This document shows positions 1-6,586 of a stretch of 11,055 nt of DNA, piece by piece (within the stretch, counting starts at the first letter, position 1; every line of letters starts with the position of its first letter). The notes beneath the pieces were generated by a model. The model was not told the DNA's origin and did not search any database. It saw only the letters and a program-made list of their open reading frames with translations. Source of the DNA: Bacillota bacterium (GTDB lineage Bacteria > Bacillota > Bacilli > Bacillales_B > DSM-18226). The stretch spans positions 1 through 11,055 of the forward strand of contig JAUZQA010000083.1 of the NCBI GenBank assembly GCA_030705665.1. The letters run 5' to 3'. The position numbers were made by a program, and so were the translations under genes.

Positions 1-35
1 AAGCGACGTACTTTCACTTCGTTTTGATTACTCAT
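1..35 (-). CDS. fdnI: Formate dehydrogenase cytochrome b (gamma) subunit, N-terminal fragment
   Basis: Only the first 11 codons (MSNQNEVKVRR) are in the window. The ATG at 35-33 overlaps the end of the preceding iron-sulfur subunit gene by 8 bases, and a GGGAG ribosome binding site lies about 8 bases upstream, so the two genes are probably translationally coupled. In FDH-N operons the gene after the iron-sulfur subunit usually encodes the membrane di-haem cytochrome b that passes electrons to the quinone pool. Nothing in the eleven residues proves the family; the name rests on gene order alone. Confidence 0.5.
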   Translation of the reverse strand, partial: MSNQNEVKVRR

Positions 36-855
36 CACTTTCACTCCCGTCTTCCCCATGACTATTCGCTGCTTTATTAAACAGCCTGTTGGTAATAAAT
101 GCACCGACAACAGCCATCGTGGTAGCCCCCAGCATCATCTTTCCAATTGGCTGTGCATAGTCTTTCCAGGCTAATGCAGACATTGGAACCTTTGGATCTT
201 CAGGCATCCCATAAACGGAAGATTTTTCTGCTAAAACATAAATTGTATTCGTTCCACCTACACCTGATGGATTATAGATTTGTGCATTTGGGAAACGTCC
301 TTTTATTTCCTGCAGACGCTGCTGTGCTTTTTGAAGCATGGCCGTTTTTTCGCCAAATTGCAATGAGCCTGTATGACAGGTTGTTACACAGGCAGGCTGC
401 AGGCCTTCTTCAAGACGATCGGTACACATTGTACATTTTTGCGATTTGCGATATTCCTTGCCATATTGATCCTTGTAGGTTTTCAAGGAAATCACTTCAA
501 ACGGACAGTTGTTTACACAATAGCCGCAGCCAACGCATTTATCATGATCAATGACAACTGTGCCAAATTTCGTATGACTGATTGCATCTTCGGGACAAAC
601 CTTTTCACATGCCGCATCATGACAGTGGTAACAGGACGAATGGCGGAATAAATATTCCAGGCTTCCTGAACCATTTACATGCTCAATGTATTGCAGGTTA
701 TTCCAAGTATCTGCTGTAACATTCTTATGGGCTTGGACACTGCCAAGGAAAGCCTCCGGTTCCGCTGGAAGGTCGTTCCAGTTCTTGCAGGCAACCATAC
801 AGGCACGGCAGCCATCACATTTGGTAACATCAACAAATTTTACATATTCCGGCAT
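28..855 (-). CDS. fdnH: Formate dehydrogenase iron-sulfur (beta) subunit, FdnH-like
   Basis: This 275-residue protein is a four-cluster ferredoxin-type subunit that would carry electrons from the molybdenum or tungsten subunit to the membrane cytochrome b. Sixteen cysteines fall in four groups: C13/16/19/23, C75/78/83/87, C107/110/113/117 and C141/144/156/160, enough for four [4Fe-4S] clusters. A single hydrophobic helix at about residues 235-257 would anchor it to the membrane, as in E. coli FdnH, and is followed by a short acidic tail. There is no signal peptide; it presumably crosses the membrane with the Tat-exported catalytic subunit. Its ATG lies 2 bases after the fdnG stop, and its AAGGAGGG site (863-870) sits inside the last codons of fdnG, indicating translational coupling. 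NrfC/PsrB-type subunits share the cluster pattern, but the neighbour fixes the assignment. Confidence 0.93.
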   Translation of the reverse strand: MPEYVKFVDVTKCDGCRACMVACKNWNDLPAEPEAFLGSVQAHKNVTADTWNNLQYIEHVNGSGSLEYLFRHSSCYHCHDAACEKVCPEDAISHTKFGTVVIDHDKCVGCGYCVNNCPFEVISLKTYKDQYGKEYRKSQKCTMCTDRLEEGLQPACVTTCHTGSLQFGEKTAMLQKAQQRLQEIKGRFPNAQIYNPSGVGGTNTIYVLAEKSSVYGMPEDPKVPMSALAWKDYAQPIGKMMLGATTMAVVGAFITNRLFNKAANSHGEDGSESDE

Positions 856-857
856 CC

Positions 858-3845
858 TTAAGCCCTCCTTACGTTACAGAGGAATGCTTTAAATTCCGGA
901 ATGAATGAATTTGCATCCCCAATATGTGGTGTCAGTCTGTTTGCTGAATCCCCGGTAGCATAGCCCTTAAAACCGAAATGCCACGGCATACCGATTTGAT
1001 GAACTGTTTTACCATCCACTGTGAAAGGCTTAAAGCGTTTTGTCACCATTGCAAATGCCCGGATTTCACCGCGCGCTGAGCTGACAATGACGGTATCTTT
1101 ATTTTTAATGCCTTTTTCTTTCGCCAATTCTTCACTCATCTCAATGAACATATGCCCGGCAAGCTCGGAAAGCCACTGCTGGTTCCTTGTCATTGTGCCC
1201 GACTGCCAGTGTTCACTGACACGGTAGTTCGTAGCCACAATTGGGAAGTTTTCATTATCCCCTTTTAAGTTAAAGTCACCTTGAATGACAACAGCTGCAG
1301 GGTTTAGCTTCTGACTTGAAAAAGGATTCCTGTTAACTGGACTTTCAAATGGTTCATAGTGTTCAGGGAATGGACCATCATTTAAAGTCGGCGCAAACAT
1401 TAAAGCAACTCCGTCTTTATTCATCATAAAGGCACCTGTTCCGCCAGGTGCTGATGGTGCAGTGTCGGCTTTAAAGTCTGGAACATCATTTCCAACCCAT
1501 TTGTTTTGGACGGCATCCCACCAAATGACCGCTTTTTCTTTGCTCCACGGCTGGCCGTTTGCATCTGCTGCTGCACGGTTGTAGATGATCCGACGGTTCA
1601 TCGGCCATGCAAATGACCAGTTAAGGAAGTTGGCATTGCCTGTGTCTTTATTATCACGGCGCTGCGAAAGGTTTTTGCCTTCAGCCGGATAGAAACCAGA
1701 ATAAATCCAGCAGCCGCTTGAGGTTGTTCCATCAGCTTGCAGTGCACCAAAGCCAGGAAGCAATTTCCCTGTTTTCAGGTCGTAGCCGTTGATTTCTTTT
1801 GCAACAAGGTCAATATTAACTTCGTCACCTTTTCCAAAGTTCCAAGTGAGGGATTGGATTGGCTTGTCAGCTGATTTGGTGCTGTTGGCATATAAATTTT
1901 TAATTCGGAGTGCAAGCTCGTGAATAACCTCAAGGTCCGGTCTTGCTTCCCCTCTTGATTCAATGGCTTTCCAGCGGTATTGCATCCAGCGGCTGCTGTT
2001 TGATACAGAGCCTTCTTTTTCATACGATGAGGATGCAGGAAGTAAGAATACTTCGGTATTAATTCTGTCAGGAACACTGCCTGCTTCTTTTTGCCAGAAT
2101 GCAGATGTTTCTGTTTCCCAAAGGTCAATTGCCACCATCCACTTAAGGTTTGCCAGGGCTTCCTTCTCTTTTCCGGCATTCGGACCGCCGACGATAGGAT
2201 TGGTTCCAAACAGGAATGCTCCCTCGATCTGTCCCTGGTACATCGCATTAAATAGATTAATATGTGAATAGTTTTTATTACCCTTTGGTAACAATTGGTA
2301 TCCAAACTCATTATCTGCTGTGGCATTATCGCCATACCAGGCTTTTAACAAGCTGACAATGAATTTTGGTTTATTGCTCCAATAACCGCTTGTTGGTGTT
2401 TCTTTTGTGATAAAGCCCTGCAGTGTCTTATGCTCCGGCACTGTTGCTTTCGGCGTAGGCAGGTATCCTGGAAGGTTATCATATAACAATGCAAAGTCTG
2501 TTGAGCCTTGTACGTTTGATTCGCCGCGCATGGCGTTGATTCCTCCGCCAGGCAAACCAATATTGCCAAGTAACAACTGAAGAATGACATATGCACGAAC
2601 ATTTTGTGTTCCAACCGTATGCTGTGTTGTGCCCATTGCATAAAGAATCGTACCAGATTTTCCAACCTTGCTGGTTGCACAGAAGGTTTCGCAAACTTTT
2701 AAGTAATCTTCTTTTGGTGTTCCGGTTACATTTGTAACAGTATCAGCATCATAACGAGAATAATGCTTTTTCATTAATTGGTAGACAGACCGTGGATTTT
2801 CCAGTGTTTCATCGATCACTGGTTTACCATCAGGAGTTGTTTCCCATGCCCAGGATGTTTTATCATAGGCTCGTTTTACAGTATCGTAGCCAGTGAAAAG
2901 TCCATCATTAAAATTGTATCCAGCTTTAATAATGAATCCAGCATTTGTATATTTAGCAACATACTCTTTGTGTATAAGGTTGTTAGAAATCGCATAATTA
3001 ATCATCCCGCCAAGAAACGCAATATCGGTTCCTGAACGAAGCTTGGCATATACATCAGCTTGTGAGGATGTTCTCGTAAAACGAGGGTCGACAGAAATAA
3101 TTTTTCCGCCCTTTTCTTTGGCTTTCGTCAGCCATCTAAAACTGATTGGATGGTTTTCAGCAGGATTTGCTCCCATAATGAGCGCAACATCGGTATGCTG
3201 TAAGTCATTCCAATGGTTTGTCATTGCTCCACGTCCAAACGATGGTGCCAGACCGGCAACCGTTGAACTATGTCATATTCGTGCCTGGTGTTCTAAGTAG
3301 GTGACACCAAGCCCCCTCATTAATTTTGCCAGCAGATAAGTTTCTTCATTATCAAGGGCCGCACCGCCAAGACTTGCGATTTTTTCCGTCTTGTTTACGG
3401 TTACCCCGTTTTCCACTTCTACAAATGACGCATCACGAGTTGCTTTTGCCCGCTTGGCAATCGTATCAAGCATCCAATCCCAGGACTTTTCTTCCCACTT
3501 GCTGCTTCCTGGCGCACGGTAAAGTGGCTTTGTTAAACGTTTCTCAGATGTATATAACTGTCTGATGGTTGTACCTTTACTACAAAGCGTTCCCTCATTA
3601 ACGGGGTGATCCGGGTCACCCTCCGTATAAACGACGGTGTTGTTCTTGGTGTGCACTAAAATCCCACAGCCCACGCCGCAAAAGCAGCAAATCGTCGGTG
3701 TCACTTTTGCTTGTGAAATTTTCAACTCTTTCGTCTGGGCATATGCTTTCTTTTCATTGAAGCCAAGCTCAGCAACTGCCAAGGTTGCAGCTGCAGCACC
3801 GGATAGTTTCAAAAACTGCCGGCGGCTAAGATTCATTTCCTCCAT
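858..3845 (-). CDS. fdnG: Formate dehydrogenase-N catalytic subunit, selenoprotein (in-frame UGA read as Sec191)
   Basis: This is the molybdopterin-dependent catalytic subunit that oxidises formate to CO2. Read through the TGA at 3273-3275 it gives 995 residues, close to the roughly 1015 of E. coli FdnG. Features in order: a twin-arginine signal (SRRQFLK, residues 7-13, then an Ala-rich hydrophobic stretch), a [4Fe-4S] site C53-x2-C56-x3-C60 with C88 and K90, then ARI-Sec191-H192, where Sec is expected to bind the metal. Molybdopterin-domain motifs such as GRGAMTNHW, GANPAE and NIGLPGGGINAMRGE follow. Sixteen codons join the TGA to the methionine of MTNHW in the same frame, so the downstream half is not a separate gene. 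The start ATG has AAGGAG (3855-3860) 9 bases upstream. It follows fdhD by 87 bases in a probable operon. A simple open-reading-frame call would split it or label it a pseudogene. Production needs SelA/SelB/SelC/SelD, none of which is in this window. Confidence 0.93.
3234..3275 (-). promoter_or_regulatory. Bacterial SECIS element in the fdnG mRNA
   Basis: In the transcript, 11 bases after the UGA comes GGUUGCCGGUCUGGCACC (3261-3244). It folds as GG/CC, a bulged U, a four-pair stem UGCC/GGCA and the loop GGUCU. This is the architecture bound by SelB in E. coli fdhF and fdnG: bulged U, short stem, and a loop carrying GU. The distance from the UGA to the upper stem is the same 11 bases as I recall for E. 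coli fdhF. A weaker lower stem, UUCAA with UUGGA (3267-3263 with 3238-3234), is possible. The element also encodes part of HSSTVAGLAPSFG, so some conservation comes from the protein. Confidence 0.88.
3273..3275 (-). other. In-frame TGA selenocysteine codon of fdnG
   Basis: The codon lies between ARI and HSSTVAGLAPSFGRG. In FDH-N/FDH-H enzymes the residue in this context, just before an invariant histidine, is Sec or Cys. The frame stays open and family-like for 804 codons after it. A stop mutation in a Cys codon (TGC/TGT to TGA) cannot be excluded from the codon alone, but the SECIS hairpin next to it argues strongly for decoding. Confidence 0.92.
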
Positions 3846-3932
3846 CTTTCGTAGCTCCTTCCCATCTTTGGTGTTCCCCTCTCTCTAATCCATCTTTAGC
3901 GGTCTTTTTTTTTGAATCACCCCTTTCAAGGA

Positions 3933-4682
3933 TCACGCAAATTTTTCCCTAATGTCATCTTGGACTCGATCTTTGTTGGTATAAACTGTGGCCTTCTTCC
4001 CTCTTAAATAGCCGACTACCTCGATGTTTAAAAAATGGGCCAGCTGCACAGCCTGCTTCGTTGCAGCTGTTCGTGAGCCAACCACGGCAATACCAAATTT
4101 TGCTGCTTTCGAAAGCATTTCATATGAAATTCGGCCGGTCGTCAAGAGGACAAGCCCTTTTGGACTTAAGCGATGTCGGAGCGCATAACCGATAATCTTA
4201 TCCACAGCATTATGGCGGCCAATATCTTCTCTCACCGTTAACATCCCATGTTCATCGACAACGCAGGCCCCATGCATGCCTCCTGTTTCCAAATAAAGCG
4301 GGGAGTTTTGCGCAAACTCGCTTTGCTTTTTTAATAGATAGCTAAGGGAATAGACGGCACTCGAAGTAACGGGCGTAAAGTTTTTTACATCCGTCATTGA
4401 AAAAAAGGTGACACCGCGGCCGCACCCTGCGGTATAATGCTTCTTTTTTGCAAACCATTGTTCAACATTAAATTCGCTTTGCAGGACAACATCAATTCGG
4501 CCCAAATCTTCATGGATCATGATCGATGTGATATCATCGATGCTTTGGATATATCCTTCTGAATATAAATATCCATAGGCCCAGTCCTCTAAATCTTGTT
4601 TTGTTAATTGGAATACAGCAATCTCAAAGCCATTTACTACTAAGGTGATCGGATATTCATCAGGAATTCCTCTGCTGTTCAT
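3933..4682 (-). CDS. fdhD: Formate dehydrogenase accessory sulfurtransferase FdhD
   Basis: FdhD passes sulfur from a cysteine desulfurase to the molybdenum bis-MGD cofactor, a step required for active formate dehydrogenase; it acts in the cytoplasm. The 249-residue protein shows the family blocks ETGGMHGA (132-139), REDIGRHNAVDKIIG (151-165), TTGRISYEM and SRTAATKQAV. The start chosen is the ATG at 4682-4680, because AAGGAGGG (4691-4698) lies 8 bases upstream. A GTG 33 bases earlier (4715) stays in frame but has no ribosome binding site. The active loop reads AGCGRGVTFF, with one cysteine (C87), where E. coli FdhD has a CxxC pair; C140 is the nearest other cysteine. It is the first gene of the FDH operon and fdnG follows after 87 bases. 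Confidence 0.92.
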   Translation of the reverse strand: MNSRGIPDEYPITLVVNGFEIAVFQLTKQDLEDWAYGYLYSEGYIQSIDDITSIMIHEDLGRIDVVLQSEFNVEQWFAKKKHYTAGCGRGVTFFSMTDVKNFTPVTSSAVYSLSYLLKKQSEFAQNSPLYLETGGMHGACVVDEHGMLTVREDIGRHNAVDKIIGYALRHRLSPKGLVLLTTGRISYEMLSKAAKFGIAVVGSRTAATKQAVQLAHFLNIEVVGYLRGKKATVYTNKDRVQDDIREKFA

Positions 4683-4686
4683 TCTG

Positions 4687-4709
4687 AAATCCCTCCTTGT
4701 TGAGGATTT
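4687..4709 (-). promoter_or_regulatory. Possible hairpin over the fdhD ribosome binding site
   Basis: In the fdhD transcript AAAUCC (4709-4704) can pair with GGAUUU (4692-4687). The stem can be extended by UC/GA past one bulged G, leaving a six-base loop. The fold includes most of the AAGGAGGG Shine-Dalgarno sequence and could limit initiation. The pairing is seen in the sequence; any regulatory effect is inference, and short pairings like this arise by chance. Confidence 0.3.
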
Positions 4710-4792
4710 GTCCACTTGTGTTAAACAAGTAACTTTCCCCCGGTTGCAATAGGTTCATAACGTGACTAAATCCCTATAAACATAGAGAATGA

Positions 4793-4820
4793 AAACACAA
4801 TCCGATTTAGGATTGTGTTT
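4793..4820 (-). repeat. 11-bp perfect inverted repeat in the probable fdhD leader
   Basis: AAACACAATCC and GGATTGTGTTT are perfect reverse complements separated by six bases. Read toward fdhD, the hairpin is followed by TTTTCATTCT, a poor U-tract, so it is at best a weak terminator or attenuator. It lies about 110 bases before the fdhD start. The loop, UAAAUC in the fdhD transcript, is complementary to GAUUUA 20 bases downstream (4772-4767), so a pseudoknot is possible. It could instead be a DNA operator. Confidence 0.6.
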
Positions 4821-4835
4821 CATATTTCTTCTGTA

Positions 4836-4851
4836 TTGTAAGCACTTACAA
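4836..4851. promoter_or_regulatory. Palindrome TTGTAAG-CA-CTTACAA, cre-like operator candidate
   Basis: Two 7-base arms flank a 2-base centre. The inner 14 bases, TGTAAGCACTTACA, differ from a near-ideal CcpA cre site (TGTAAGCGCTTACA) only in the central CG, which is CA here. The central CG is normally the most conserved part of cre, so CcpA binding is uncertain. On the fdhD strand the palindrome overlaps a TACAAT hexamer, where a bound protein could block transcription. Confidence 0.4.
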
Positions 4852-4885
4852 CTATTGGTTTTTCTAATAAACTGTTTTTTTCATT

Positions 4886-4901
4886 GTAGTAAAAATACTA
4901 C
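4886..4901. repeat. Inverted repeat GTAGTA-N4-TACTAC
   Basis: A perfect 6-base inverted repeat with an AAAA spacer lies in the AT-rich part of the divergent region. Its size fits a regulator dimer site, but I do not recognise the motif. It is about 200 bases from either start codon. Confidence 0.35.
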
Positions 4902-5014
4902 TACCCTTAGGTAAATTTTCATAGTAACATTTATCACGAAAATAAGTTTAATTATGATGAAAATGTGAACTTTTTTATACGAATATTTAGCATCTCGAAA
5001 TTCAAGCATGTACT

Positions 5015-5043
5015 TCGCTTTTTCGAACTGATTTTAGTATGAT
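5015..5043 (+). promoter_or_regulatory. Weak sigma-A-like promoter candidate for yojF-bshB2
   Basis: TATGAT (5038-5043) is a good -10 match. Seventeen bases upstream, TTCGCT (5015-5020) is a poor -35 match. The spacing and position, about 58 bases before the yojF start, are suitable, but the evidence is only the hexamers. Confidence 0.3.
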
Positions 5044-5101
5044 AGTAATGTTCTTTTTGAAAGTTTAAAGGTAAAATTCGGTGAACGGAAGGGAGGTAAG
5101 C

Positions 5102-5452
5102 GTGTTGGAGAAAATTGACCAAAAAGCAGTCCAGTCAGAAATAGATCGGTTTGCTAATAAAGACGTTTATCTGCATCTGGAAACGACAAACGGCGCCTAT
5201 GCAACACATCTTGGCGGAAAACCCTATTCTGCAGGGGCCTATATCCGCAATGCCCTTGTCCGTTATGAGCATGGGAAAATCATCGGCAGCGACCCCTATC
5301 GCGTTGGCTTAAAGCTTCAGATCGGGTGGGTTTATGCTGAAGGAATTACTCACTTTGAGGTAGATCAAGAGGGACGGCTGTTGCTTGCCGGACATGATCC
5401 GTTAGGAAAACTGGCCGTTACCCTGGAAATTAGTACAAAACCATTTGAATAA
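5102..5452 (+). CDS. yojF: YojF family protein (DUF1806)
   Basis: A 116-residue soluble protein that resembles Bacillus YojF along its whole length, for example in YLHLETTNGAYATHLGG, GAYIRNALV, PYRVGLKLQIGWVYAEG and LLLAGHDPLGKLAV. It has no signal peptide or membrane segment. Its biochemical role is unknown to me; in bacilli it is regularly found just before bshB2, as here (28 bases apart), which suggests a link to bacillithiol metabolism. The start chosen is GTG at 5102, 5 bases after GGAGG (5092-5096); TTG at 5105, with 8-base spacing, is an equally possible start. An upstream in-frame GTG at 5081 would place the ribosome binding site inside the gene and is rejected. Confidence 0.9.
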   Translation: MLEKIDQKAVQSEIDRFANKDVYLHLETTNGAYATHLGGKPYSAGAYIRNALVRYEHGKIIGSDPYRVGLKLQIGWVYAEGITHFEVDQEGRLLLAGHDPLGKLAVTLEISTKPFE

Positions 5453-5480
5453 CATAAATTGACTGAAAGGAGAATCTCTC

Positions 5481-6146
5481 ATGGAAAAAGAACGACAAGT
5501 CCTGGTTATCTTTCCGCACCCGGATGATGAGGCATTCGGAGTTTCCGGGACGATTGCCACACATGTTGCAAACGGAACCCCTGTTACGTATGCATGCCTT
5601 ACGTTAGGGGAAATGGGACGAAACATGGGGAATCCCCCTTTTACAACAAGGGAAGGGCTGCCGAAAATTCGCAGGGAAGAATTAAAAAATGCGGCTGCTG
5701 TTCTAGGAATCCAAGACTTAAGAATGCTTGGATTTCGTGATAAAACGATTGAATTTGAGGATGATGAAAAGCTGATCGGCCTTATCACAGATATGATTGA
5801 GGAATTAAAGCCATCGCTCCTTATCAGTTTTTATCCGGGTTATGCCGTACATCCAGACCATGATGCCACGGGTGCAGCAGTTGTTGCGGCGGTCAAGCGG
5901 CTGCCTGTAGAAAAGCGGCCGAAGCTCAATCTTGTTGCTTTTTCAGCAAACTGTGTGGATGAGCTGGGGCCGGCTGATATTCTTCATAATATAAGCCCTG
6001 TTGCTGACAAAAAGCTTGCAGCGATCAAGGCCCATCGTTCACAATCAGAGCAGTTGTTTAAGGATCGGCTTGACTTGATCGAAGTAAAGGATCCTGAAGC
6101 ACTTGCTTGGTTAAATAACGAACGTTTTTGGACGTATAAGTTTTAA
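5481..6146 (+). CDS. bshB2: Bacillithiol biosynthesis deacetylase BshB2 (YojG)
   Basis: BshB enzymes are zinc-dependent LmbE/PIG-L family deacetylases that convert GlcNAc-malate to GlcN-malate in bacillithiol synthesis; related enzymes also cleave bacillithiol S-conjugates. The 221-residue protein has the N-terminal metal motif PHPDDE (H13, D15, D16) and the second motif VHPDHDATG (H124-G131, with H127 the expected third zinc ligand). GEMGRNMGNPPFTTRE is the typical substrate loop and REEL follows it. The length matches B. subtilis YojG. It is cytoplasmic, with no signal peptide. AAAGGAG (5466-5472) lies 8 bases before the ATG, and a strong terminator begins at the stop codon. Bacillithiol is the main low-molecular-weight thiol of Bacillus and supports redox and metal homeostasis. 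A second deacetylase, bshB1, is expected elsewhere in the genome. Confidence 0.93.
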   Translation: MEKERQVLVIFPHPDDEAFGVSGTIATHVANGTPVTYACLTLGEMGRNMGNPPFTTREGLPKIRREELKNAAAVLGIQDLRMLGFRDKTIEFEDDEKLIGLITDMIEELKPSLLISFYPGYAVHPDHDATGAAVVAAVKRLPVEKRPKLNLVAFSANCVDELGPADILHNISPVADKKLAAIKAHRSQSEQLFKDRLDLIEVKDPEALAWLNNERFWTYKF

Positions 6147-6186
6147 AGAAGGGGTTGCCTTTGTTGGCTAACCCCTTCTTTTTTTA
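6145..6186 (+). terminator. Rho-independent terminator after bshB2
   Basis: AAGAAGGGGTT (6146-6156) pairs perfectly with AACCCCTTCTT (6170-6180). An inner GCC/GGC extension has one bulged T, and a run of T follows to 6185. The stem starts within the bshB2 stop codon. On the other strand the same hairpin is followed by CTTTAAAAC and could act weakly on minus-strand transcription. Confidence 0.87.
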
Positions 6187-6389
6187 CATAAAATAGCTAA
6201 TCGTGCCTCATCTTCCTCAGAAATAATTCGCTCACCCTTTTAATAGGAATAGCTTGGATTTTACTTTCAAACCCTTTCTTCGTCTGAACCGATAAATCCC
6301 TGAAAAAAAACCAGCTTTTGCAAAAAGTCCTCCATCCTAAACGGATGTGATGTTTGGCGAAGCTTTAGTGAATATTCCATTTGACTCAC
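6168..6389 (-). pseudogene. Possible frame-disrupted small gene (unidentified)
   Basis: A minus-strand GTG at 6389 with AAGGGAG about 8 bases upstream opens a 40-residue reading frame (MSQMEYSLKLRQT..., ending at a TGA, 6269-6267). Protein-like sequence seems to continue in a second frame (FESKIQAIPIKRVSE, to a stop at 6199-6197) and then a third (ERIISEEDEARLAIL, to a stop at 6170-6168 inside the terminator stem). The breaks lie at AAAGGGTTT and TTAAAAGGG runs, typical slippage sites. I recognise no family. It may be a decayed gene, a real 40-residue protein, or chance. Confidence 0.22.
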
Positions 6390-6473
6390 CCTGCTCACTC
6401 CCTTTGCATTTGGCGGTATCCGTTTCCACTACCAATATCATACAAAAATCTTAATCAATAAGAAGTGATGAGA

Positions 6474-6536
6474 TTCACAAAAAGTTCAATTTTTCAAACC
6501 TTTATTTGTAAAGCCCCTTTCACAAAGTTTTCACAT
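6474..6536 (+). promoter_or_regulatory. Repeated TTCACA motifs upstream of the nos promoter
   Basis: TTCACA occurs at 6474, 6519 and 6530; the last two copies are a direct repeat spaced 11 bases, one helical turn. The complement TGTGAA resembles half of the ResD site known from B. subtilis (TTGTGAA...). The block lies just upstream of the FNR-like box, where a second activator could bind. The repeats are seen; the regulator is inferred. Confidence 0.3.
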
Positions 6537-6549
6537 AACAAGCAAAAAG

Positions 6550-6565
6550 TGTGGCAAACATCACA
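6550..6565 (+). promoter_or_regulatory. FNR-like box TGTGG-N6-TCACA
   Basis: TGTGG-CAAACA-TCACA matches the Bacillus Fnr/CRP-type consensus TGTGA-N6-TCACA at nine of ten positions. Its centre (6557.5) is exactly 41.5 bases before the start site expected from the TACGAT -10 at 6587-6592, the usual place for Fnr activation. This suggests that the nos operon is switched on under oxygen limitation. Confidence 0.65.
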
Positions 6566-6586
6566 ATTCAAACCCTTACACGGGTT

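Larger units (their letters stand above)
4683..5101. other. Divergent intergenic region between fdhD and yojF
   Basis: These 419 bases hold no convincing gene. They are AT-rich and contain four inverted repeats on the fdhD side (4714-4730, 4793-4820, 4836-4851, 4886-4901), the fdhD ribosome-binding-site hairpin and a weak promoter candidate for yojF near 5015-5043. I found no convincing sigma-A promoter for fdhD. TACAAT at 4840-4835 on the minus strand is a good -10 match but has no matching -35. The repeat at 4714-4730 is ACTTGT-N5-ACAAGT, just upstream of the fdhD ribosome binding site. Confidence 0.6.

Noticed and set aside
1775..2694. Long antisense reading frames within fdnG (186, 111 and 71 codons)
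   Set aside because: They are other-frame shadows of a clearly coding region, with no family motifs and no suitable start signals.
858..3224. A separate 788-codon gene starting at the methionine of MTNHW
   Set aside because: Its start lies inside the conserved GRGAMTNHW motif, has no properly spaced ribosome binding site, and continues the upstream frame through the TGA. It is the C-terminal part of fdnG.
3273..3845. fdnG as a pseudogene truncated by a nonsense mutation
   Set aside because: The stop is exactly at the Sec position, is followed by a SECIS hairpin with the expected spacing, and the remaining 804 codons are intact.
4683..4715. GTG at 4715 as the fdhD start
   Set aside because: There is no ribosome binding site before it, and a strong AAGGAGGG lies 8 bases before ATG 4682.
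4683..4850. Moco-type riboswitch upstream of fdhD
   Set aside because: Pairing elements are present, but I do not see the conserved sequence blocks of the Moco RNA motif, so I report only a structured leader.
5081..5101. GTG at 5081 as the yojF start
   Set aside because: The AAGGGAGG site lies downstream of it and serves the GTG at 5102 or the TTG at 5105.
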